DNA of 64,000 nt from Paractinoplanes aksuensis. Its GTDB lineage: Bacteria > Actinomycetota > Actinomycetes > Mycobacteriales > Micromonosporaceae. Positions 56,578 through 64,000 of this stretch are shown one piece after another; within the stretch, counting starts at the first letter, position 1, and each line of letters starts with the position of its first letter. The DNA is taken from assembly GCF_024137025.1 (NCBI RefSeq), contig NZ_JAMYJR010000031.1:186001-250000 (forward strand). Direction: 5' to 3'. Position numbers and translations under genes: made by a program. The notes under the pieces are model-generated. The model was not told the origin of the DNA and searched no databases. It saw only the letters and a list, made by a program, of their open reading frames with translations.

Positions 56578-57663
56578 TTAATCACCCTGACTTGGCAATG
56601 TCGGTGCATCCGTCGAGGGATCGTCCAGACGCGCTAGGCGCCACAAGCTCCCGTCGATCTCCGTACATGATTCCTCGTCCCCAGAGTGCCAAGGGTAGAG
56701 ACGTGCGCTGACGAACCGTCCGAGCGTGGGTACGGGCAACCCGAGTTCGGCCGCCATACGCGGGTGCGGCGCATAGTGGCCGAAGATCACGATTCCGTCC
56801 GGCTTGAGGTGCTTGCGCGCGTCGCGTACCCGCTTCGCGCCGTCGACCTGCTGCGCGGCGGTCAGAACGGTAGCTCGGTTTACCAGCTCTCCCTGCATTT
56901 CTCGGAAGAGGTTCGTAACCGCCGTCTGGCCGCGAGTCGCATATGCGATCAGGTCGAGTTTGCGAGGGTCGCCGATGTGCAAGAGCGTGTTCTTGACCAG
57001 GTCCGCCCCTGGAACGATCCAGAGGATTCGGTCGCGGCCTCGGTCGTTGAGTCGTCGCTTCCCGTCCCTCTGCCGCCCGAGCGGCCTGAGGAAATCCTCG
57101 CTGATGCGGATAAGCCCTGAAGCCCACCTGGCGGTGTACTCGTTCGCCCAGATGACGAGGGCTACCTTGTCGCCACGGCTGTACATCTCTTGCGGGATTT
57201 CCCAGTCGTACAGGTTGAGAGACCATTTGCAGTCGACGTCGACGTCAGCAATCCGGTAGTCGAGGTCGTGACCATCGGCGAAGCCGAACTCTCGCTGCAA
57301 CCAAATCTCCACGAGAGTGCCGACGTGGGTCTTCTCGGTCTTCAGGAGCTGCGTATAGTCCCACCGGCCGGTGCGCTGACCGTCATAGATCTGGTCCAAG
57401 GCTTCCCGAATGGCATAGCCGGTACGCACACCGTCCGGATCCATCCTCTTGATGGCTTCGCGGACCGCCCAGAGGTCGGAGTCCTCGTCGTAAGTAGGCG
57501 GTCTGGCGTCTGTCCTCGGTGGCGACGGCGCCGTTGCCGGACGTGGACGCCCACCGGGCGAAGGCCGCGCCGGCAGAACACGCCCGCGATGCGCCCGAAG
57601 GGTGTACGGAAGACCGTCCGCACCCAAATCTTCCTCGAACAGCTGCCCCTGCGCAAAGCCCAC
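56578..57663 (-). CDS. NaeI-family type IIE restriction endonuclease
   Basis: 361 residues from GTG 57663. After about 55 Pro/Arg-rich residues that NaeI lacks, the protein matches R.NaeI: DPDGVRTGYAIREALDQIYD, GQRTGRWDY, LLKTEKTHVGTLVEIWLQRE and DYRIADVDVDCKWSL. The four active-site residues known in NaeI (E70, D86, D95, K97) line up as E119, D135, D144 and K146, with identical 16, 9 and 2 residue steps. The second half (VIWANEYTARWASGLIRI, AAQQVDGAKRVRDARKHLKP, DGIVIFGHYAPHPRMAAELG) matches the effector-DNA domain. NaeI cuts GCC/GGC. Residue I92 sits where NaeI has L43. Lies 82 bases after its methyltransferase. Confidence 0.93.
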   Translation of the reverse strand: MGFAQGQLFEEDLGADGLPYTLRAHRGRVLPARPSPGGRPRPATAPSPPRTDARPPTYDEDSDLWAVREAIKRMDPDGVRTGYAIREALDQIYDGQRTGRWDYTQLLKTEKTHVGTLVEIWLQREFGFADGHDLDYRIADVDVDCKWSLNLYDWEIPQEMYSRGDKVALVIWANEYTARWASGLIRISEDFLRPLGRQRDGKRRLNDRGRDRILWIVPGADLVKNTLLHIGDPRKLDLIAYATRGQTAVTNLFREMQGELVNRATVLTAAQQVDGAKRVRDARKHLKPDGIVIFGHYAPHPRMAAELGLPVPTLGRFVSARLYPWHSGDEESCTEIDGSLWRLARLDDPSTDAPTLPSQGD

Positions 57664-57745
57664 ATCGTGAGGTTGTCAGAGGCAGGCGGGACGGGTCAAC
57701 GCCTCGGGACGGGCCGGCGTCCTCCGCCTGCCTTCTGAGCCGAAT

Positions 57746-58867
57746 TCACTGTAGATAAGGCTTGATGTGCTTCGCGATTGCCGCTGCCAAACCGGCCGGA
57801 ACGGCATTGCCGATCTGCTTGGCAATCTCAGTCTTCGTGCCGCACCAGAGGTAGTCCTTGGGGAAATCCTGAAGAAGTGAAGCCTCGTAATGAGTGATGA
57901 CACGATTGACTCGACGGTCAGGCCGGTCGGCCTCCCATTGCGGGTGAAGGTACTGGCCCTTCTCCGGCTTAAAGAATTCCGTCCGGATCGTCAGCGAAGG
58001 AGCGTCCCAACGCATTCGGCCCATGACGTCCGTAGTCCCGCTCTTTTTGTCCCGCCAGCATCTTGGCAAGAGGTAATCGGGAAGGTCGAAGCGGCCACCG
58101 CCGGGTGGGACGTGATCATATCGATCAAGCGATTTCGCCGTCGGCTGCCGCCCGAAATGAATATCCATTCCCTTGAACGCGCCAGGAATGCGATGCTCGA
58201 AGTATTCGGTGAATACATCGGGCAGCTCCGTCGTGGCCGGCCGTTCGTCGAGCCCGGCGATGCGGCTCCGTACGGTCTCCCAGGGAAGCAACTCGCCGTT
58301 CAGCAGATCCGCGCTCGGCACCCTGGCGTGGGTGGGATCAGGCAGCTCGATCTTACCGACACGTGAGCCGATGATGATCGTCCTCGGGCGACGCTGGGCA
58401 ACGCCATAGTCCGCAGCGAGAAGGACACCGGGGGAGAGCTCGTAGTCCTTCAAGATGCCGCCGTCAGCCTCGTCCAGCAGGAGCTGGTACTCACTGGAGC
58501 GAGAGAAGCGCTGAACGTTCTCGATCACGAAGACTTGTGGTCGGGCAACCTGGACGAACCTGAGATATTCCTTCCACAGCTTGTTCCGCGGATCGTTGAC
58601 ATCCTTGCTTCCGAGGTTTGAGAAACCCTGACACGGAGGGCCACCGATGATCACATCGGCGTCCGGAATGTCGTCGGCCTTGACTTCGGCGATGTCACCC
58701 CAATGGGTGTGACCCTCGCCCCAGTTCGCCGCATATGTCGCCGCTGCGGCACGTTCCCACTCAACGGCCAGGACCGATTGATAGCCCTCCCGGCCGAACC
58801 CGACTGTCATCCCGCCGCACCCGGCAAAGAGATCGATCATGGTCGGACGGTCGCTCATTCCGAGCAC
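57746..58867 (-). CDS. DNA (cytosine-5) methyltransferase, partner of the NaeI-like enzyme
   Basis: 373 residues from GTG 58867, with GGAAGGAG eight bases upstream. m5C motifs in order: I DLFAGCGGMTVGF, IV GGPPCQGFSN (catalytic Cys79), VI ENVQRF, VIII QRRPRTIIIGSR, target-recognition region about 170-300, and X QIGNAVPAGLAAAIAKHI. Protects GCCGGC if it belongs with the NaeI-like gene downstream, with which it is cotranscribed (82-base gap). It is the sole methyltransferase in the island and could also serve a DISARM-type set further right. Confidence 0.95.
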   Translation of the reverse strand: MLGMSDRPTMIDLFAGCGGMTVGFGREGYQSVLAVEWERAAAATYAANWGEGHTHWGDIAEVKADDIPDADVIIGGPPCQGFSNLGSKDVNDPRNKLWKEYLRFVQVARPQVFVIENVQRFSRSSEYQLLLDEADGGILKDYELSPGVLLAADYGVAQRRPRTIIIGSRVGKIELPDPTHARVPSADLLNGELLPWETVRSRIAGLDERPATTELPDVFTEYFEHRIPGAFKGMDIHFGRQPTAKSLDRYDHVPPGGGRFDLPDYLLPRCWRDKKSGTTDVMGRMRWDAPSLTIRTEFFKPEKGQYLHPQWEADRPDRRVNRVITHYEASLLQDFPKDYLWCGTKTEIAKQIGNAVPAGLAAAIAKHIKPYLQ

Positions 58868-59317
58868 TGTAGTTGCTCCTTCCAGCCTCGCCCAGCAGCC
58901 ACGCCGTGATCTTTAGAACAGATGTCTGACTGCCGCACGCGTCCGACCGACACCAACGCGAGTGATCACGCCGAATGTCGGAACCAAGAGGAACCCCAAC
59001 GAAGTACGAGGCATTCCGCACCTCCAGCGGCTTGGCTCGACGTTGCGCACAGCGAACAGGGACCGTCTCGCACGATCAGACTTCGAGGCGCCCGATCGAG
59101 TGATTGGTCAAACTCTGCCGCGCGGCCGAACCATTCACGTGACGGTCTGTATCATAGTCCCTACAGACCTCTGTTGGTATCTCGGAACGGTCTCATTGCG
59201 GAGCTGCCAGCCACAGACCTCGCCTTCTGTCAGCAGAACGAAGATCATGGACAAAGCAACCACACCGAACATCTCTCCTGCGAGGCCCCCGATCCGGCCG
59301 TGTGCGAGGCTCCAGTT
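58868..59317. other. gap between methyltransferase and NgoMIV-like pseudogene
   Basis: About 450 bases. The frame of the NgoMIV-like gene is open through most of it, but the sequence encoded upstream of about 59300 has no similarity to any known family and reads as low-quality filler. An ATG at 59247 in another frame (MDKATTPNISPARPPI) may be the decayed original start region. No ribosome site fits any start. Confidence 0.4.
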
Positions 59318-60211
59318 GTGCCAGCACACTTCATGAACTCGCTCTGCGGCTACCGGCTCGGCGGCAACCCGAACACCTCGGACAACAGCGACGCCCTGTC
59401 CAAGGAACTGGGTCACGAACTGTTCGAGGTTCTAGGGGTGCCACGCGATCAGGCCGGCCCGGCTGACCCCGGTGCCGCGCTGGAGGAGCGCGTGCTGGCT
59501 CATCTCGCTGATCTCAGGCCAGACTTGCTGATCGCACGAAGCCGCTCCGCGGCTCAATTCGAGCAGTACGAGCACCTGGCGGTCTTCCCGCGCTACAGGC
59601 GTGGTCATCGACGCTCGGAGGCTGCCCTGACCCCCTTGGTCGAGGCAAGTGAAGAACTCACCTCGCCATCCGAACGCACCCGTATGAGTGCACTCCTCGC
59701 CACTGCGGTCGCCGCGTTTCACGAGCAGGACGATCTCGCCATGGCGCTGCTGGCGCAGATGCCGGAGGAGGCCCTGCTGAAGATCGACCTGACGTTGGCC
59801 GAGCCATAGCCACAGCCACAGCCACAGCCACACCTTCCCCGGCTTCAAGTCGCGTTGTCCTCCAAGTGGTCGCTTCGCACGGACCGAGCACAGGACTGCA
59901 TTTCGCAAGGCTCAAAGCTCGTGTCTCAGCGTCGCGGCCGGATGCCTCACTTCGGAGTGATCACTATGGAGCCGAGACCTTCGGTGCTGAAGATTCTCGG
60001 CGACGGCTCCGGCGCCGTGGACTGCGTCTACCCCCTGCACCTGCCGGCACTGACCATCGCGATCAACAACCTAGCGAATCGCGGTAGACGAAATCCGCTG
60101 TCCTGGTCCCCGCTGCAGACCTTCGAGCGCCTCGTCCGGCAGCGCCGGTTGCGCGACTATGACGAGTTGGTGAGCGAAGTCGCTCGCCTACCTGAGCCCG
60201 TTCAGCCCTGA
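59318..60211 (+). pseudogene. NgoMIV-family restriction endonuclease interrupted by an in-frame TAG
   Basis: One frame runs from GTG 59318 to TGA 60211 with a single TAG at 59807-59809. With that codon read, the product would be 297 residues (NgoMIV itself has 286). The first half (YRLGGNPNTSDNSDALSKEL, DPGAALEERVLAHLADLRPD, RSRSAAQFEQYEHLAVF) and second half (LSSKWSLRTDRAQD, SKLVSQRRGRMPHFGVITME, GDGSGAVDCVYPLHLPALT) match NgoMIV on both sides of the stop. Predicted active site: E in ALEER, D in LLKIDLTL, K in LSSKW; a Gln stands where NgoMIV has E201. The stop separates D from K, so the enzyme should be dead unless the stop is read through. NgoMIV cuts G/CCGGC. Confidence 0.85.
59804..59833 (+). 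repeat. hexanucleotide repeat containing the inactivating stop
   Basis: CCATAG followed by three CCACAG and one CCACAC. In frame CCACAG encodes Pro-Gln. The first unit differs by one base: C to T turns CAG (Gln) into TAG (stop). Confidence 0.95.
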
Positions 60212-60649
60212 CGCCGGCCTGCCGGCCTGCACCACTTCCCTGACTTTGGCCGCCGCCTTCAGGGGGTCCTCATGCTCCCAGATTCGTACAACGGTCCACC
60301 CGAGCTCGCTCAGATGCTCATTCGTGCCGATGTCGCGGGCTTGGTTCGTCGCCAGTTTGTTCGCCCACCAGTCGGAGTTGGACGCGGGGCTGGTCCGATG
60401 TTCAGGACATACATGCCAGAAACACCCGTCGACGAAAACCGCCACGCGTGCCCGGGGAAAGGCTATGTCGATGGAGCGTCTAGCCATCCCCGGCACCGGC
60501 AGAGTGACACGAAACCGAAGGCCCCAAGCATGCAGCAGCTTCCGTATCAGCACCTCGGGCGCGGTATCCCGGCGACGCTGCAGACTCATCCGGTTCGTCA
60601 CACCGGACGAACTAGGGACCGGACGATCAGAGTTCGGCACGTCGGTCAC
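60188..60649 (-). CDS. vsr: very short patch repair endonuclease (Vsr)
   Basis: 153 residues from GTG 60649 (a longer frame is open to 60706). Nicks 5' of T in T:G mismatches made by deamination of 5-methylcytosine. Vsr features: NRMSLQRRRDTAPEVLIRKL, LRFRVTLPVPGMARRSIDIA (catalytic-region Asp), FPRARVAVFVDGCFWHVCPE (FVDGCFWH hallmark, zinc His/Cys), WWANKLATNQARD and LGWTVVRIWEHED. Fits the nearby m5C methyltransferase, whose product it would keep from mutating. It overlaps the NgoMIV-like pseudogene by 24 bases, convergent. Confidence 0.93.
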   Translation of the reverse strand: MTDVPNSDRPVPSSSGVTNRMSLQRRRDTAPEVLIRKLLHAWGLRFRVTLPVPGMARRSIDIAFPRARVAVFVDGCFWHVCPEHRTSPASNSDWWANKLATNQARDIGTNEHLSELGWTVVRIWEHEDPLKAAAKVREVVQAGRPASGLNGLR

Positions 60650-61015
60650 GTTACTGCGAAGTGCATATGAATGCTCTGGGCCTCGGTCCGTTTCCGGTCC
60701 AGCCAAGCCCAGATAGAACCGTGGCCCTTTCGACCCGTCGCCGGCGCTGCGCCGGGTTCAGGCCGTGGCCGGCAGGTTCCCGGCCAATTGGGCGGCGCGA
60801 CAGCAGGTTTTCGCGCCGTCGATCGGCACGAGATGGTCGCCGTCGGGTACTCGACAACACCGCCCAGGTGCTCGAGACGGGCCTTGCTGGCGTATCCAGG
60901 AACCAGGTTGAAAGTTCGTGAATACCCTGACTGGCGGTGTGTGCATCCCTCCAGGGCCGCGAACGTGTTTCTGGGGTTCAGTTCTCGGCCACAGCCAGGC
61001 CGATACGCTGTGCTC
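60650..61015. other. gap between vsr and the HNH gene, no confident gene
   Basis: About 370 bases. A minus-strand frame contains PDGDHLVPIDGAKTCC and RAAQLAGNLPATA near 60760-60850, which has a protein-like look, but no start with ribosome site is visible. The end holds the promoter of the HNH gene. Confidence 0.4.
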
Positions 61016-61888
61016 GTGAGGGAGGATCCTGCGCTGGCATATCGGGCTGCTGCTCAAAAGCTCGTAGATCTGTCCGACGATGTGTCGGCTGAGCGCTCGT
61101 ACGAAGCGGTAGCTGATGCACTCTCTGATTTGCGTGTGGCAGTCGCCCGCGTCTACGGGGCTCGCCGTCGGCAGGCGGATGGTGTCGGCGGCGCGAGGCA
61201 GCGGATTCTGAGATACCTGACGGCGCATCGCGGCGAGTGGGTGAGCGGTGCCGAACTCGCCGCAGTGTCGGAGATCGGCGAGTGGGCGAGACGGATCCGG
61301 GAGTTGCGAGTCGAGGAGGGTTACGACGTCGAGGAGAACGGGGGCCGGTATCGGCTTCTGTCCGAGACGCCGGACTCCGAGCGTCGGGACCGCTACCGGA
61401 TGGTCACCAAGCTGCGTGGATCCGATGAATCCGCGACCGATCGGATTCAAGAACTGTTCGACGAACTGGTAGGCAAGGCGGTCACCGCCGACGAACTCGA
61501 TCGAGTCGCCCACGGTCGGGGTGGCGCGGGCATCGCTCGACAGATCAGGGATCACGAGCTGTTGCCGATAGAGAGCAGTGCGGACGCGCCGGATCTCAGG
61601 ACCGGTGAGCATCGATTGGTGTCGGCTCGCGAGGTCGACCGCCTACACCCTTCGCAGCGGCTGTTCCCCGAAGACCTGCGCCGGCAGGTCTTCGCGCGGG
61701 ATCGTTACATGTGCCGCAAGTGTCGACGCCGACACGAGACGGTCGACTCGCTCGGTGAGGTCTTCTATTTGGTGGTGAAGCACCTCGACGCAACGCCGAA
61801 CGATGTGGCCGGCCTGCCGGGCGATGACCTGCGCCGATTGTCGCGTCTGGCGACCTCGTGCAACCGGTGCTACGCGTCAGGACTCTGA
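61016..61888 (+). CDS. winged-helix / HNH-like endonuclease
   Basis: 290 residues from GTG 61016 (GTG 61010 is an alternative). N-terminal helical part (AAQKLVDLSDDVSAERSYEA), a winged-helix DNA-binding domain (RQRILRYLTAHRGEWVSGAE, LAAVSEIGEWARRIRELRVE), a linker and a C-terminal Cys-rich HNH-like domain: LRRQVFARDRYMCRKCRRRH, LVVKHLDATPNDVAGLPGDD and ATSCNRCYASG (two CxxC pairs binding zinc, with the His in KHLD). The usual central Asn is not evident, so the catalytic site is a variant. Probably a defence nuclease. It is convergent with the DUF1998 gene with 23 bases between. Confidence 0.75.
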   Translation: MREDPALAYRAAAQKLVDLSDDVSAERSYEAVADALSDLRVAVARVYGARRRQADGVGGARQRILRYLTAHRGEWVSGAELAAVSEIGEWARRIRELRVEEGYDVEENGGRYRLLSETPDSERRDRYRMVTKLRGSDESATDRIQELFDELVGKAVTADELDRVAHGRGGAGIARQIRDHELLPIESSADAPDLRTGEHRLVSAREVDRLHPSQRLFPEDLRRQVFARDRYMCRKCRRRHETVDSLGEVFYLVVKHLDATPNDVAGLPGDDLRRLSRLATSCNRCYASGL

Positions 61889-61911
61889 GGAGTCGTCTTG
61901 TCGAGACGTGC

Positions 61912-63726
61912 TCACCCGCCTGCCCGGAGAGCCGCGGTGAGCTGCGCAGCCTGGATGGCCTCTTGGAAATAGCCCGGGGTCCGGTCGTCCCCGACGATCA
62001 TGATCCGGTCCAGCAGCAGGTTCCCGCGCTCGCAGGAAGTCTCGGAGATCAGGCAACAGCCGTGGCACGCGGCCAGATTCATGCTTCCCATGCCCTGGCC
62101 GCGGCTCCCTCTGCACAGAGGGTCGGATGAACACCAGGATGCGGCTTCCAGAGCGGCGACCAGGGTCCGTGCAAGCCGGGGCGCCTCGCCCTGGCGGACC
62201 AGCCCGCCGAGTGTTCCTTCCGCATCTCCGGCGGCCGTGTAGATGAGCAGGCCGGATTCCTGCGTGGCGCCTGCGGCGGCATAGACCCGTTCTCTGAGGG
62301 AGGCGGCCGAGTATCCACAGCTGAAGGCGAGTTGTCGCATGAGGACGTGGGCGAGGCTGTGCAGCAGGATGAGGCGTGGGGTGGCCTCGGCGAAGCGTGA
62401 CCCGACCAGCGAGTCGCGGCGGCGGCGTTCCAGGACACGGGCGCGTTCGACAACCGCGTCTAGGCGTTCCCAGTCGGCAAGCCGGCTCTCGTCGAGTGTC
62501 AGAAGAACGCCCTCGCCGAAGGATTCGACGGCGGGCAGCCATCGTGCGCGACCTCGTGGTCCAAGGTCGGCATCGACCATGTCGGCACCGAGGTCGTACC
62601 GCCGGAAGCCGTGCAGGACGCGTACTTCGCGCAGACGGTGGGCGAGGACCACGTGGCCGACGGACGCGCGCAGGGCGGCCAAGGCGTCCCCGGCATCGGG
62701 TTCGAGGAACGGGGTGACGGAGACACGGAAGGTCGGCGTGCCGAGTGTCTCGGCGGGGTTGTCGATGGCCTGTCGGAACGCCTGCCACTCGTCGGCCAGC
62801 AGGCCCTCGCGGGCCGCCTTCATCTCCTGGTCTGGATCCGTCGGCGCGGACGCCGCAACCCTCCGCACGAGGTCGGGCGATACGCCTACATCGCGGACGA
62901 TGAGCTGCACGAGCGCGTCGGCGAGCGGCCCGGTCGGTGATGATCGGACGTCCTCGAAGTTCTTGTGTTGTCTGATCTCGGCTTCTTCGTCCCGCACGGG
63001 TGTTTCCGGTTCGGGGATGTCCAGGGCTGTGGTGGTGTCGCTGAGAGTGACGTTTGTGGCGCCGCGTTGTACCACCTCGAGCCGTTCGTTGCAGGATCCC
63101 TGGTTGGGCCGCTGCCAGGGTTGGGCGCCGTCGCACCGCACGCTGATCCGGCGGAGGGAGTCGCGGACCGTGAGGTCGCCGAGGTCGCGTTCGGCTTTGC
63201 AAGTCGTGCACCGGACGACCAGGCTGGCCAGGCCCTCGGAGGCGATGCCGGTCCGGGTGAGGAAGAGCAGGTCGTCGACCTTGCAGCGTCGCTGTTCCTG
63301 GTCCGTCGGTTCGGAGTGGGCCCACCGGCGCCAGGGGACGTCCATCGCATGTCCACGTTCGGTCCCGACGACGATGAACCGCATCGGGACCATCGGCCCG
63401 CCGCAATGTCCGCAGACCGGCGGGCCGCCGGTCTCGTCGTGGTGTCGCATGCGATGCATACGCCGGCAGTCCTGGCAGAACAGCCAGCTCGGGAATCGCT
63501 CGTATGGCAAGCCCGGGGTGTTCTTGGCCGGGAACGAGGGCACGCTGGGCGGGGTACGGAGTTCGGCGACGCCTAGGCGTTCCTGAAGTCGGCGCGAGGT
63601 GAGCCGGTAGGTCTGCTCGATCGGCCATTGGCTGATGTCGGCGGCCATGAGAGATTCGCCGAGGATGTCGAGAACGGCACCAACGCCGAAGGGCGAGACG
63701 GTCTGGCTGAGTCGGGTGGTTCTCAT
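61912..63726 (-). CDS. drmB: DUF1998 protein, DrmB-like (DISARM component)
   Basis: 604 residues from ATG 63726, which overlaps the upstream stop as ATGA. DrmB pattern: RLSQTVSPFGVGAVLDILGE, SWLFCQDCRRMHRMR and VCGHCGGPM (zinc ribbon), VRCTTCKAERDLGDLTV, a middle region, and the DUF1998 core LILLHSLAHVLMRQLAFSCG, YSAASLRERVYAAAG, LLIYTAAGDAEGTLGGLVRQ, WCSSDPLCRGSRGQG, NLAACHGCCLISETSCERGN. In DISARM it works with the helicase DrmA against phage DNA lacking the host methyl mark. Its start is coupled to the partial upstream gene. Confidence 0.92.
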   Translation of the reverse strand: MRTTRLSQTVSPFGVGAVLDILGESLMAADISQWPIEQTYRLTSRRLQERLGVAELRTPPSVPSFPAKNTPGLPYERFPSWLFCQDCRRMHRMRHHDETGGPPVCGHCGGPMVPMRFIVVGTERGHAMDVPWRRWAHSEPTDQEQRRCKVDDLLFLTRTGIASEGLASLVVRCTTCKAERDLGDLTVRDSLRRISVRCDGAQPWQRPNQGSCNERLEVVQRGATNVTLSDTTTALDIPEPETPVRDEEAEIRQHKNFEDVRSSPTGPLADALVQLIVRDVGVSPDLVRRVAASAPTDPDQEMKAAREGLLADEWQAFRQAIDNPAETLGTPTFRVSVTPFLEPDAGDALAALRASVGHVVLAHRLREVRVLHGFRRYDLGADMVDADLGPRGRARWLPAVESFGEGVLLTLDESRLADWERLDAVVERARVLERRRRDSLVGSRFAEATPRLILLHSLAHVLMRQLAFSCGYSAASLRERVYAAAGATQESGLLIYTAAGDAEGTLGGLVRQGEAPRLARTLVAALEAASWCSSDPLCRGSRGQGMGSMNLAACHGCCLISETSCERGNLLLDRIMIVGDDRTPGYFQEAIQAAQLTAALRAGG

Positions 63727-64000
63727 CGTTGCTCCCCATTGGCGATGACACGGACGGTGCGGTCGACCGATCGCATCGATCGCATGGTCGGCCATGCGTC
63801 GCGTCGTTCGCCGTAGTCGCAGAGCAGTACGGGGTGATCGTGGTCGCTGCTGTCATAGCGCAGGTCTTCGGCGTCCAGTGCCCTGCGCTCCCACTCGTTG
63901 ACCAGGCGCTGTACCTCGGCGGTGGTTTCGGCGAGGGCGTCGGGTTCGCTGCGGGCCGCGGCGTCGAGCAGGATGCGGACTGCCTTCTTGACCGGCGGGT
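63723..64000 (-). CDS. partial gene coupled to drmB, possibly a DrmA-like helicase
   Basis: About 91 C-terminal residues are inside the window; the gene continues beyond 64000. The end reads KKAVRILLDAAARSEPDALA, EVQRLVNEWERRALDAEDL, then WPTMRSMRSVDRTVRVIANG. The SMRSVD..V.V ending is like the end of DrmA-type helicases of DISARM, which sit directly before drmB, and the ATGA overlap fits cotranslation. No helicase motif is in view, so the identity is inferred. Confidence 0.5.
   Translation of the reverse strand, partial: PPVKKAVRILLDAAARSEPDALAETTAEVQRLVNEWERRALDAEDLRYDSSDHDHPVLLCDYGERRDAWPTMRSMRSVDRTVRVIANGEQR

Noticed and set aside
58922..59317. Long N-terminal extension of the NgoMIV-like gene
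   Set aside because: The encoded sequence before about 59300 has no family resemblance and no ribosome site; treated as intergenic.

Overview
The window looks like chromosomal DNA of a filamentous actinomycete of the family Micromonosporaceae, most likely Actinoplanes or a close relative. Evidence: very high GC, many GTG/TTG starts, a conservon-type operon (sensor kinase, roadblock, DUF742, GTPase), an XRE/DUF397 regulatory pair, an S-adenosyl methyltransferase of the PF04672 type, and a lysC-asd / leuA / dnaX-ybaB-recR-ffs-tRNA-Ser neighbourhood. The genus is an inference.

0.3-9.8 kb: an oxidoreductase, a frame-broken stretch, a DUF4352 protein, a VOC protein, then cutA-asd-lysC on the minus strand, a divergent lipoprotein, and leuA with a Leu-rich leader peptide and a strong hairpin. 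9.8-12.9 kb: two secreted RTX-type Ca-binding repeat proteins that share a 23-bp upstream element at identical spacing. 12.9-19.0 kb: a complete peptide ABC importer (C-A-B-D-F order, minus strand). 19.4-25.2 kb: recR, ybaB, a very long dnaX, SRP RNA and tRNA-Ser(GGA). 25-35.6 kb: STAS protein, tRNA-Ser(CGA), deoD, tadA and its associated gene, an M23 lipoprotein, tyrA, mtnA, a PHP protein and a DUF885 protein. 36-42.5 kb: conservon operon. 42.7-50.6 kb: epimerase-like protein, dienelactone hydrolase/TetR pair, TetR/MFS exporter pair, GGDEF protein and a methyltransferase.

50.6-55.2 kb is accessory DNA: a G-quadruplex-prone heptamer repeat, decayed direct repeats, a DUF397/XRE pair sharing a palindromic element, small membrane and zinc-ribbon proteins, and a C-rich stretch with no clear gene. 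purC (55.6-56.4 kb) is core.

56.6-64 kb is a defence island. It holds a NaeI-family type IIE restriction endonuclease, its m5C methyltransferase, a Vsr mismatch endonuclease, and a second endonuclease of the unrelated NgoMIV fold family. NaeI and NgoMIV both act on GCCGGC. The NgoMIV-like gene is interrupted by a single in-frame TAG inside a CCACAG repeat, between its predicted catalytic Asp and Lys. Beyond these lie an HNH/winged-helix protein and a DUF1998 protein (DrmB of DISARM), translationally coupled to a partner gene cut by the window edge. A GCCGGC restriction-modification module joined to a DrmB-containing module, with a disabled second nuclease, is the most interesting signal in the window.
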